A stretch of DNA of 64,000 nt from JAJDFU01 sp964641965. GTDB lineage: Bacteria; Bacteroidota; Bacteroidia; Chitinophagales; Saprospiraceae. Under the pieces are notes generated by a model, which was given only the letters and a program-made list of their open reading frames with translations, was not told where the DNA came from and ran no database searches. Position numbers and translations under genes: made by a program. Positions 42,542 to 50,606 of this stretch are shown here, in pieces (within the stretch, counting starts at the first letter, position 1; each line of letters opens with the position of its first letter). The stretch lies in NCBI GenBank assembly GCA_964641965.1, contig CAZXLD010000005.1, forward strand, positions 115,495 to 179,494, given 5' to 3'.

Positions 42542-43634
42542 GGCTTTCGTTGAGCAAGGGTAGGCTCAACTGAATTCGAAAGCCTTCCCCGGGTGTAGTA
42601 TGAATATCCATTTGATAAGTTCCGGGGTAAAGTAGCTCCAATCGATCTTTTACATTCTTCAAACCGATTCCCATTCCTTTATTTGAAAATGGATTGGTAC
42701 TGCCCGCTCCATTATCTTCAATGTTCAAGATTAAAAATTCGTTTTTCACATGGGCGCCAAGCAGGAGCGTGCCGGCTCGGTTGGATTGTGAAAATCCGTG
42801 TTTTATGGCGTTTTCCACCAGTGGCTGGAGCAAAAGAGCCGGAATCGGCAGATCCAGTGCCTCCGGTTTTAGATCATAATGAATGGATAGTCGATCTTGA
42901 AATCTGACCTGTTCAATATCGAGATAATCGCGGATAAATTCTACCTCCTCCCGAAGCGGGATAAATCGAGGGCGGCGGGTATCCAGGACCGTTCGCATGA
43001 GATTGCCCAATCTGGAAACGATGCGTTGCGCTCCCTTCACGTCTACCTCCATCAAGGCGGAAATCGTATTCAGGGTATTGAACAGGAAATGAGGTTGCAA
43101 CTGAAGGCGTAGGGCGTTGAGTTGTGCGTTGGATAGTTGATTTTCCAACCGGGCATTTTCTACTTGCTGGTTTTTATACATTCGATGGTAATCGAAGGCG
43201 CTGAACAGCCCGTAGAGCACCCAAAATTCCATAAAACGAGTAACCATGGCTGTTGGAGTAGCCTTTATGATGAAAGTCAATGCTTCATTGGAGAAGGGAA
43301 AGAACCCTGTAAAATGAGCAGGCACATAGAATAAAAGGTTTGAAATGAGCTCGTGCAGCAGAGAAAGCAGAATACTGATGCCGCTTACTTTAAAGACAGT
43401 AATCCAGCCAGTCGTTATTCGAAATTTCCGCACCGTCCACAAGACTAAGGGAGCAAGAATTCCCCAAGTGGTGTAATTGACAAGCGGAATAAAGAGACTC
43501 CGCATCAGATTGAAGCTATCCGTTTCCCCCCAGTATAACAAACGCAGGTAGATGCTGAGGCTATACAAGAGCCCAAGCACTAATCCGAGTACAATAATCA
43601 GCGGATAAGCAATCGATCGAATGCGCACCTTCAT
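42534..43634 (-). CDS. LytS/YehU-type sensor histidine kinase
   Basis: About 366 residues from the ATG at 43634 (MKVRIRSIAYPLIIVLGL). Four predicted membrane helices fill the first 150 residues, with no clear extracytoplasmic sensor domain. The His_kinase motif LRLQLQPHFLFNTLNTISALM carries the phospho-His. The ATP-binding domain has LLLQPLVENAIKHGFS (N box) and NIEDNGAGSTNPFSNKGMGIGLKNVKDRLELLYP (G boxes). Paired with the LytTR regulator immediately downstream. The stimulus cannot be inferred. Confidence 0.92.
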   Translation of the reverse strand: MKVRIRSIAYPLIIVLGLVLGLLYSLSIYLRLLYWGETDSFNLMRSLFIPLVNYTTWGILAPLVLWTVRKFRITTGWITVFKVSGISILLSLLHELISNLLFYVPAHFTGFFPFSNEALTFIIKATPTAMVTRFMEFWVLYGLFSAFDYHRMYKNQQVENARLENQLSNAQLNALRLQLQPHFLFNTLNTISALMEVDVKGAQRIVSRLGNLMRTVLDTRRPRFIPLREEVEFIRDYLDIEQVRFQDRLSIHYDLKPEALDLPIPALLLQPLVENAIKHGFSQSNRAGTLLLGAHVKNEFLILNIEDNGAGSTNPFSNKGMGIGLKNVKDRLELLYPGTYQMDIHTTPGEGFRIQLSLPLLNESHA

Positions 43635-43729
43635 AATCAAATACAAAGAAAACAAAACCCAAGTCCCGCGGATCTAGTTAAGGGGCGAAAGGTGCAGGCT
43701 GTGACAGGCCGTTTAAAAAGCAGTCGTAA

Positions 43730-43765
43730 AAAGAGGTGTCACTCTATTACCCATAACACCTCTTT
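43730..43765 (-). terminator. Terminator of the acyl-CoA dehydrogenase gene
   Basis: AAAGAGGTGT (43730-43739) pairs perfectly with ACACCTCTTT (43756-43765) around a 16-base loop. An A-run on the plus strand at 43728-43732 gives the U-run for a leftward transcript. Located 14 bases past the acyl-CoA dehydrogenase stop. Confidence 0.75.
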
Positions 43766-43778
43766 CCGTATTCAGAAT

Positions 43779-44924
43779 CTATCCATGTTTCAACAGGTCC
43801 CGGGAGATCACCAATTTTTGTATTTCAGAAGTGCCTTCTCCGATTGTACATAATTTAGCATCCCGATAGTATTTCTCAACCGGAAAATCCTTGGTATATC
43901 CATACCCGCCATGCACCTGTATGGCTTCATTGGCAATCCGAACGGCTGCTTCGGAAGCATATAATTTAGCCATGGCAGAGATTCGGGTCGATCGTTGCCC
44001 CTCGTCTTTGAGTTCTCCTGCTTTGCGGGTGAGCAATTCGGCAGCTTCAATTTCAGTGGCCATTTCGGCAAGTTTAAAACTGATACCCTGGAATTTGGAA
44101 ATAGGTTTACCGAATTGATGGCGTTCCTGAGCATACCGCAGAGATGCTTCCATAGCTCCTTTGGCAATTCCCAGTGAAAGAGCGGCAATGGAAATGCGAC
44201 CGCCGTCAAGGATTTTCATACTTTGAATAAAACCTTCACCTTCCTGACCCAGCATTTGGCTTTTGGGTATCCTGCAATTGTCAAAGATGAGCTCAGCGGT
44301 TTCCGAAGCCCGCATACCCAGCTTATTCTCTTTTTTCCCTGCGGAGAAGCCCGGAGTGTCTCTTTCTACGATGAAGGCAGTCATTCCGTGGCTGTCCAGA
44401 AGTTCTCCGGTGCGGACAACGACCACTGCTACATGGCCAGACTTACCGTGTGTGATGAAGTTTTTGGCTCCATTGATCACGTAGTAATCTCCGTCTTTTT
44501 CAGCCACGCACTTCATGCGTCCGGCATCGCTACCGGTATTGGGTTCGGTGAGGCCCCACGCCCCAATCCATTCACCAGTGGCCAGCTTAGGGAGATAGTT
44601 TAGTTTTTGGCTATCATTACCAAACATAAGGATATGGTTGGTACAGAGAGAGTTGTGGGCTGCAACGGATAGCCCAATACTACCGCAAACCTTAGAAATC
44701 TCTTCAATGATTGTGATATAGGCCTGGTAGTTTAGACCGGAGCCTCCATAGCTTTCCGGAACCAAAACTCCCATGAATCCATACTCTCCCATCTGGTGGA
44801 AAAGCTCAGCTGGGAAATATTGACTCTCATCCCATTCCATCACATGGGGCAGGATGTGAGTTTGTGCAAAATCACGGGCACTTTCCCGGATCATTTGCAA
44901 GTTGTCAAACGTTGCGACGTCCAT
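43779..44924 (-). CDS. Acyl-CoA dehydrogenase
   Basis: 381 residues, FAD enzyme of fatty-acid or branched-chain acyl-CoA oxidation. Visible: VPESYGGSGLNYQAY, GAWGLTEPNTGSDAGRMKC (FAD/substrate contacts), INGAKNFITHG, RYAQERHQFGKPISKFQ, QVHGGYGYTKDFPVEKYYRDAKLCTIGEGTSEIQ, where the Glu of the last motif (EGT) is the catalytic base of short- and medium-chain members. Stands alone with its own terminator. Chain-length preference is not readable. Confidence 0.93.
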   Translation of the reverse strand: MDVATFDNLQMIRESARDFAQTHILPHVMEWDESQYFPAELFHQMGEYGFMGVLVPESYGGSGLNYQAYITIIEEISKVCGSIGLSVAAHNSLCTNHILMFGNDSQKLNYLPKLATGEWIGAWGLTEPNTGSDAGRMKCVAEKDGDYYVINGAKNFITHGKSGHVAVVVVRTGELLDSHGMTAFIVERDTPGFSAGKKENKLGMRASETAELIFDNCRIPKSQMLGQEGEGFIQSMKILDGGRISIAALSLGIAKGAMEASLRYAQERHQFGKPISKFQGISFKLAEMATEIEAAELLTRKAGELKDEGQRSTRISAMAKLYASEAAVRIANEAIQVHGGYGYTKDFPVEKYYRDAKLCTIGEGTSEIQKLVISRDLLKHG

Positions 44925-45044
44925 CGTTCTATTTTTGGATTTGAGTGGCTTTTACATTAAAAATAACGCAGAACACCATACAAATGATGACTCCCAAGTG
45001 GAAGTTTATACGAATGGACAACAAAAATGACGAATCGGCGGTAA

Positions 45045-46244
45045 TTATCGCTGGGCTTGGGTATTATCCAGTGCTAAGGCTTCCTTGATCTTGGAATGAA
45101 TAGCGGTATTATCATAGACTCCGGCAAATAGGTGAGATCCCGGGCCATAAGCAAATACGGGAATCATGGTAGCGGTATGGCCATTGGTCGTAAAGGCCCC
45201 CTGAATCTCATCTCGTGTCGATCCGGGGTTAATGGCGTATCCGCCGCATTCATGGTCGCCAGTAACAATGACCAGGGTATTTCCCCTGGATTTGGCAAAA
45301 GATAGAATGTTGCCAAGGGCTCTATCGAAATCTAACATTTCATTGATCAAATATTCACTATCCATGCCATGCCCACCCCAATCGATTTGCGATCCTTCAA
45401 TCATCATAAAAAAACCTTTCTTACTAAAGCGCTCTAGAAATCGAGCGCCAAGCTGGCTGGCATAAGGGAGATAAGATCTGCCTACGGTAACAGGCAATGG
45501 CTTGGTATCAGCTGTAAAATAACCGAACCGTTGATCGTAGGGAATTGGGGCTTCTTGTAGGGGTAATTCGAGATAGGTATTAATGCTGTAACCATTCCAT
45601 TTCAGTTCCTGGATGAGGTCGGAATTGTCACTTTCCCGATTGTCAAAATACCTTTTTCCACCTCCAACGAAAAAATCAACTTCTGCTTTAACCAGATCGG
45701 CCGCAATATCCTCATAGTACACCCGATTGGGCTGGTGGGCATAAAAAGCTGCTGGAGTCGCGTGGGTAATCGGTGATGTGACCACCAGACCGGTGGCATA
45801 TCCGGAGGCTTTCATTGTTTCCAGGATCGTTTGACAGGGTGCAGATCCGGCATCTAGGCCAATGGCAAAATTGTAAGTCTTTCTGCCACATGCCATAGCA
45901 GTAGCGGCAGCTCCTGAATCGGTAACCAAATTATCGGCACTACGGGTTTTCTGTAAACCAACTACCGGCATTTTTTCAAGATGCAGCCCCTTTTTGTTTC
46001 GGTAGAGTGCTGCGCTGATTTGGGTGAGCCCCATGCCATCGCCAATCATCAGGATCACGTTCTTTGGAGCTCCCAGCGCTTCGGTTAATGGCTGAGGCTC
46101 AGCAGTGCGGCAAGCTGAAAAGGCAGTAAGAGAGGTAATTACAGTGAAAAAAAGCCCAATTTTTTTTGAGAACTTTCTTTTGGAAACCCCTTGGTTGTCC
46201 GTATTTAAATTTTTGATAGTGCTTGTCAACGGTGATCGTTTCAA
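45045..46244 (-). CDS. Alkaline phosphatase, probable lipoprotein
   Basis: 399 residues. N-terminal signal ending SLTAFSAC suggests a lipoprotein; the exact start is unsure because the first 28 residues are polar and Lys-rich. Metal and catalytic motifs of the PhoA superfamily: NVILMIGDGMGLTQI, the nucleophile Ser in NLVTDSGAAATAMACG, SPITHATPAAFYAHQ, MMIEGSQIDWGGHGMD and VTGDHECGGYA. Hydrolyses phosphomonoesters in the periplasm, supplying phosphate. Divergent from the CotH-like gene with a good -7 box on the other side. Confidence 0.92.
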   Translation of the reverse strand: MKRSPLTSTIKNLNTDNQGVSKRKFSKKIGLFFTVITSLTAFSACRTAEPQPLTEALGAPKNVILMIGDGMGLTQISAALYRNKKGLHLEKMPVVGLQKTRSADNLVTDSGAAATAMACGRKTYNFAIGLDAGSAPCQTILETMKASGYATGLVVTSPITHATPAAFYAHQPNRVYYEDIAADLVKAEVDFFVGGGKRYFDNRESDNSDLIQELKWNGYSINTYLELPLQEAPIPYDQRFGYFTADTKPLPVTVGRSYLPYASQLGARFLERFSKKGFFMMIEGSQIDWGGHGMDSEYLINEMLDFDRALGNILSFAKSRGNTLVIVTGDHECGGYAINPGSTRDEIQGAFTTNGHTATMIPVFAYGPGSHLFAGVYDNTAIHSKIKEALALDNTQAQR

Positions 46245-46314
46245 ATTAACGGGAATGAAGGGCTAAGCCTCAATACATGCCTTAAACTTTGTAGATGTTT
46301 GAAGAGTTATCCGG

Positions 46315-46322
46315 TAGTTTTG
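46315..46322 (+). promoter_or_regulatory. Candidate -7 promoter box for the CotH-like gene
   Basis: TAGTTTTG matches TAnnTTTG and lies 31 bases before the ATG. A TTTG at 46288-46291 could be the -33 element, with a slightly long 23-base spacer. Confidence 0.45.
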
Positions 46323-46352
46323 TGGTGTATTCCAAACTAATTCTGGATACGT

Positions 46353-47531
46353 ATGATGAAAACAAACGCGATTAGTATAAACTACTCCACTTTTCTAGGC
46401 CTGTTTTTGGTTGCTATTTGCTTCCAATTGCCCACAAATGTATTGGCGCAAAATAATAAATCAGGTGAAAATAAGGAGGATAACAAGATTTACAAAACCA
46501 GTTTCATGGATACCCTCCAAAAAATGGAGGAGATACTGGATATTCGACTGGAAGGCGACTGGGTGACCATGGATACTATGCGGTATACGGAGGATTACCA
46601 GCCTGCTCGATTTAAGATGAGTTTGATCAATGGTGATGCCTGGGACCTTAAGCTTAAGGTGCGTCCCCGGGGTAAGTTTCGTCGTAAGATCTGTGCATTC
46701 CCACCCTTGAAATTGAATTTTTCAGCCAAGGCCTTGGAGGCTGCTGGATTAAATGGAAAGTTCGACAAGTTCAAGCTGGTGGCCGACTGTATGCTCGATC
46801 CCGATGGAGCTGGCAATGATCTTGTGCTCAGAGAATACCTCGCTTACCGTATTTACAATCAGATTGAGCCGATCAAGAGCTTTAGAGCCAAACTGGTGCG
46901 GATCACATTTGTCGATCTGCCCACCGGAGAAGAACGGCAGAGCTATGGATTTATCCTGGAAGATGACAAGGAAATAGCCGAGCGGGTGAATGCCGAAGTG
47001 TGCGATTGCATGAATGTCAACCCGGATCAATTGTACCCCGAATACGAAGCCAAAATTGCTTTGTTTCAGTACATGATCGGTAATGTGGACTGGTCTTACC
47101 AGGGTATGCGCAATTTGAAACTCTTTTCCTATGAAGAGCGGGATACCCCAAATTTTTTCGCTGTGCCTTACGATTTTGATTACAGCGGATTTGTGAATGC
47201 TCCCTATGCAGCTCCTGTGCGGCAAACCGGACAATTGAGGTTGCGAGAGCGGGTTTATTTGGGTCGGTTAGTGGAAAATGAAGCTCTTTGGGAAGGCCTT
47301 CGTCCAATTCTGGTTGCCAAAAACCAGATTGGTGTGCTAATTGAAGAGGCAGACTTTTTAAGTCGGTACAGCCGAAATGATATCGGAGGCTATGTCAATT
47401 CTTTCTTTGACGAGATGTATGACATTTTGCGCCAAAAGGAGAACCAATTTACAACGGAGCTGCCTACACCGGCTACCCTCAATGGTCGATTGAGCCGAAA
47501 CTTTAAAAACTCCACCGTGAGCAAGGATTAA
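46353..47531 (+). CDS. Secreted CotH-like protein
   Basis: 392 residues with a signal peptide (ends TNVLAQ, about residue 33). No exact family name is certain, but motif order resembles the CotH kinase-like fold: LKLKVRPRGKFRRKICAFPPLKLNF (the RGN-SR ... KxFxLKF strand), DKFKLVADCMLDP ... LVLREYLAYRIYNQI (helix after the Lys strand), SYGFILEDDKEIAERV (GxYxLxE-like), then ALFQYMIGNVDWSYQGMRNLKLF (catalytic-loop-like, normally GN.D) and FFAVPYDFDYSGFV (metal-binding DxD-like). CotH proteins phosphorylate surface proteins; that activity here is only inferred. Ends at a strong hairpin terminator. Confidence 0.6.
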   Translation: MMKTNAISINYSTFLGLFLVAICFQLPTNVLAQNNKSGENKEDNKIYKTSFMDTLQKMEEILDIRLEGDWVTMDTMRYTEDYQPARFKMSLINGDAWDLKLKVRPRGKFRRKICAFPPLKLNFSAKALEAAGLNGKFDKFKLVADCMLDPDGAGNDLVLREYLAYRIYNQIEPIKSFRAKLVRITFVDLPTGEERQSYGFILEDDKEIAERVNAEVCDCMNVNPDQLYPEYEAKIALFQYMIGNVDWSYQGMRNLKLFSYEERDTPNFFAVPYDFDYSGFVNAPYAAPVRQTGQLRLRERVYLGRLVENEALWEGLRPILVAKNQIGVLIEEADFLSRYSRNDIGGYVNSFFDEMYDILRQKENQFTTELPTPATLNGRLSRNFKNSTVSKD

Positions 47532-47569
47532 TCGTCCTGCCTTCAGACAACTGGAAATAAGCATCAGAG

Positions 47570-47603
47570 AACGGGGTCAGCCTTCATGCAAGGCAGCCCC
47601 GTT
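47570..47603. terminator. Bidirectional terminator
   Basis: AACGGGG (47570-47576) with CCCCGTT (47597-47603), and inner GCCTT (47580-47584) with AAGGC (47590-47594), loop CATGC, small internal bulge. Lies between the converging CotH-like and RarA genes and reaches to within a base of the RarA stop. Confidence 0.75.
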
Positions 47604-47604
47604 T

Positions 47605-48906
47605 TCAATACCCATATTTTTCTCCCCAATGTGTTTTTAATTGGCTTCGCATTTTTTTTTCAGCAGGATTATTTTGAGGTTGAAAAAAGGGATTGCCTTC
47701 CAGTTCCTGGGGAAGATATTCTTGCGGACTAAAATTTCCTTCAAAATCGTGAGCATATTGGTATGTTTTACCATAATTCAACTCCTTCATTAATTGGGTA
47801 GGTGCATTTCTAAGATGCAAGGGTACAGGCAGTGTGCCGGTTTCCCGAACGGTGGCCTGCGCTTCATTTATGGCCTGGTAAGCGGAATTGCTCTTATTGC
47901 TAGTGGCCAGATAGATAGCAGCTTGGGACAAAATAATTCTGGCCTCCGGAAAACCAACTGCCTGAGTGGCCTGGGCGGCAGTAGTAGCCATTAAAAGGGC
48001 ATTTGGGTTAGCCAGTCCTATGTCTTCGGCAGCCGATATCATCATACGCCGTGCAATGAAGGAGGGATCTTCACCACCCTCTATCATCCGTGCCAACCAA
48101 TACACTGCCCCATTAGGGTCACTTCCTCGAATGGATTTGATAAAAGCAGATGCAATGTCATAGTGTTGATCAGCTCCTTTGTCATATCGACTTACATTTT
48201 GTTGAATCACCTGTTCGACCAGTGAATCCTTAACCATCAAGGGGGCTTCGCCTTCCTGCAACGCGACCAAAAGCTCCAGGATATTGTATAATCGACGGCC
48301 ATCGCCACCCGAAAACCGTAATATAGCCGTGTATTCTTCAAAGGTGATCGATAGCTTTTTAAGTAGTTCGTCTTCCCTTAGTGCTCGATCGATCATCTCG
48401 ATCAGTTCTTCTTTTCCCAGGCTATTGAGTACATAAACCTGGCACCTGGACAACAAAGCCGGGATGACTTCAAAAGAAGGATTTTCGGTGGTTGCCCCGA
48501 TCAAAGTAATCGTACCATTCTCTACAGCTCCGAGTAGTGAATCTTGTTGAGATTTCGAAAAACGATGTATCTCATCTATGAATAAGATCGGTCCCGGTTG
48601 ATCAAAAAATTGCTGCCGCTTTGCCTTCTCTATAGCTTCCCGTACATCCTTTACTCCGGAATTTATTGCGCTCAGCGATTGAAAAGGACGATTGAGCGTA
48701 TTGGCTAAAATCCGGGCTAAGGTTGTTTTTCCAACTCCAGGAGGACCCCAGAAAATAATGGAAGGTAGCCGGCCGGCTTCCAATGCTTGTCGAAGGATCG
48801 CTCCCGGCCCAATCAAGTGGTCTTGCCCTATGTAGTCGTCTAGGGATTGTGGACGCATTCTTTCAGCTAGTGGTCGCATACCAGTTGTTTTCAAAAATTT
48901 AAACAT
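47605..48906 (-). CDS. rarA: Replication-associated recombination protein A (MgsA/RarA) AAA+ ATPase
   Basis: 433 residues. N-terminal region LAERMRPQSLDDYIGQDHLIG is the family hallmark. Walker A is WGPPGVGKTTLARIL, Walker B LFIDEIHRFSKSQQD and sensor 1 GATTENPSFEVIPALLSRCQVY; sensor 2 is FSGGDGRRLYNILE. The C-terminal MgsA domain has AFIKSIRGSDPNGAVYWLARMIEGGEDPSFIARRM and ends in LRNAPTQLMKELNYGKTYQYAHD. Acts at stalled replication forks. An alternative start lies nine codons downstream. Confidence 0.96.
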   Translation of the reverse strand: MFKFLKTTGMRPLAERMRPQSLDDYIGQDHLIGPGAILRQALEAGRLPSIIFWGPPGVGKTTLARILANTLNRPFQSLSAINSGVKDVREAIEKAKRQQFFDQPGPILFIDEIHRFSKSQQDSLLGAVENGTITLIGATTENPSFEVIPALLSRCQVYVLNSLGKEELIEMIDRALREDELLKKLSITFEEYTAILRFSGGDGRRLYNILELLVALQEGEAPLMVKDSLVEQVIQQNVSRYDKGADQHYDIASAFIKSIRGSDPNGAVYWLARMIEGGEDPSFIARRMMISAAEDIGLANPNALLMATTAAQATQAVGFPEARIILSQAAIYLATSNKSNSAYQAINEAQATVRETGTLPVPLHLRNAPTQLMKELNYGKTYQYAHDFEGNFSPQEYLPQELEGNPFFQPQNNPAEKKMRSQLKTHWGEKYGY

Positions 48907-48956
48907 CTAAAGCCCCGAATTGGCATTTGAATTAACAAAAGAAGACCAATTTTTAG

Positions 48957-48964
48957 CTACATTT
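48957..48964 (+). promoter_or_regulatory. Candidate -7 box in the rarA divergent region
   Basis: TACATTTG (TAnnTTTG) on the plus strand, 70 bases before the 282-residue hypothetical gene. No -33 TTTG at normal spacing; the nearest one is about 28 bases upstream. Confidence 0.35.
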
Positions 48965-49033
48965 GAATGAAATGATGGTCCTCCTGCTCGCTGATACTTG
49001 TAATCCGGTAGTCAGCATTAATCTAGGAATTCA

Positions 49034-49882
49034 ATGCGAAACTCAGTGTTGTCCGGCAGGGGAGAGCCTTCAACTCTATTCAATGGCTTTCAATCGTCTC
49101 GTTCTTATTGGGTAAATCCAACTCGCGAGACCCTCCTTCATAACCCGGGAGCCTTTCGCCTGACTATTCCTCCAAATGCCTTATACGATGACTTAGGGCT
49201 ACCCATTAAGGGACGTGCAGAAATGAAAGTGCAGGTAGTCGATCGATTGTACGAACTGTTTACACGAGGCCTCCACACTTGGGCTCAGGGCCAATGGATG
49301 GGGTTTTATAAAGGATTTCAGGTAGAACATGTGGGCGGTGAAAACCTATTTCTTGCCCCTCTTACATTGGATATTCCTGAACCCAGGGAAAAACGAACTA
49401 AGGTACTAACTCGGTTTTTTCAATGGAAGGATTTCAGCAACAATTCCTCCCATCCATCCAGTTGGAAGCTGAGAACCGAAATTCCATCGTCCAGGTATCG
49501 CTATTTAGGGAAATCTTATTTTCGAACCCTGATAGAAGAACCCAACTGGCTTGGCTTGTTGTACAATCTTGGCAAAGGGTTGTCAAAATGTATGCTTACC
49601 GTTCGCCTTACCCAAAACCTGTCTCCCCAAAAGGTGCGCATGTTTGTACGACTTCATGGTCAACCCTGCTTCGGGCCTGTTCATTTTCACAATGACCGAT
49701 GGGGAGTTACGGGCCTTCCGGGCGGGTATGCAGCTACTTTTTTTGCTTTCGGGAAAGAAGACTCGACTTGGTATTTTGGACAACAGACCGTGGAACAAAC
49801 CAACAATCAAAGGCTTACCTTGTCCATGGAAACGGTAGAAAAGTCAGAGGTAGGCAAATGGATACAGCAGATCCTGGAATAA
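49034..49882 (+). CDS. Hypothetical protein with ZU5-like N-terminal strand pattern
   Basis: 282 residues, no signal peptide and no membrane segment. I do not recognise the family. Residues about 38-70 (GAFRLTIPPNALYDDLGLPIKGRAEMKVQVVD) resemble the ZU5/adhesin-type 'IPxNAL.D..G.P..G' beta-sandwich segment often seen in Bacteroidota surface proteins. Cytosolic location is suggested by the lack of a signal. The 3' end overlaps the AlkD-like gene by 25 bases, so the two are probably co-expressed. Confidence 0.6.
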   Translation: MRNSVLSGRGEPSTLFNGFQSSRSYWVNPTRETLLHNPGAFRLTIPPNALYDDLGLPIKGRAEMKVQVVDRLYELFTRGLHTWAQGQWMGFYKGFQVEHVGGENLFLAPLTLDIPEPREKRTKVLTRFFQWKDFSNNSSHPSSWKLRTEIPSSRYRYLGKSYFRTLIEEPNWLGLLYNLGKGLSKCMLTVRLTQNLSPQKVRMFVRLHGQPCFGPVHFHNDRWGVTGLPGGYAATFFAFGKEDSTWYFGQQTVEQTNNQRLTLSMETVEKSEVGKWIQQILE

Positions 49883-50559
49883 TAGCAACCAACTGGATAG
49901 CCTGCTTACGCGAGGCCTTCGAACAACAAGCCAATCTGGAAGTGGCGCTGCAGATGTCGGCATACATGCGGGATCAGTTTCCCTTTTTCGGGATCAAAAC
50001 GCCGGCTCGGAAAAAGATTGTATCAGCAGTGCTGAAACAGCTGGATACGCCACCCTTGGATGCCATTTCCGATTTGTTTAAAGCTTGTTTTGATCAGCCC
50101 GAACGCGAGTTTCAATACGTAGTTAATGACCTTGGTCGGAGATGGGTAAATAAGTTATCTCTATCGGATTTAGAAGTGATTGAATCCTTGATCGGAGTGA
50201 AATCGTGGTGGGATACGGTAGATTTTTTAGCACCCAAACTGGTAGGGCGTTCCCTGCTGCGTTTCCCGGGGCAGCTCCAGGAGACAGTTACTCGGTGGAT
50301 TGAATCGGATAATTTCTGGTACCAACGTTCCGCTATTCTGCTACAGCTGGATTATAAGGCAGAGACTGATCAAGACCTTTTGTTTTCATGCATTCTACGG
50401 AGAGCCGATTCTACGGAATTTTTTGTGCAGAAAGGGGCGGGCTGGGCACTCCGGCAGTATTCCAAAATATACCCAAAAGCAGTAGCAGACTTCATTGAAA
50501 AGCACCCATTATCTCCGCTGACTGTCCGAGAAGGAAGTAGGTTGATGATTGCAGATTGA
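49858..50559 (+). CDS. AlkD-like DNA alkylation repair protein
   Basis: 233 residues from the ATG at 49858; the open frame extends upstream to 49699, but only sequence after this Met looks like the family. HEAT-like repeats of the AlkD superfamily: MRDQFPFFGIKTPARKKIVSAV, REFQYVVNDLGRRWV, SWWDTVDFLAPKLVG and WYQRSAILLQLDYKAETD (aromatic and acidic residues of the DNA-facing groove), and VQKGAGWALRQYSKIYPKAV. AlkD removes bulky or cationic alkylated bases without base flipping. Overlaps the hypothetical gene upstream and converges with fhs. Confidence 0.85.
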   Translation: MDTADPGIIATNWIACLREAFEQQANLEVALQMSAYMRDQFPFFGIKTPARKKIVSAVLKQLDTPPLDAISDLFKACFDQPEREFQYVVNDLGRRWVNKLSLSDLEVIESLIGVKSWWDTVDFLAPKLVGRSLLRFPGQLQETVTRWIESDNFWYQRSAILLQLDYKAETDQDLLFSCILRRADSTEFFVQKGAGWALRQYSKIYPKAVADFIEKHPLSPLTVREGSRLMIAD

Positions 50560-50606
50560 TAATTGATGTACCTACCGGCACCTTCTACTGCTTCCCAAAG
50601 CTGCAT

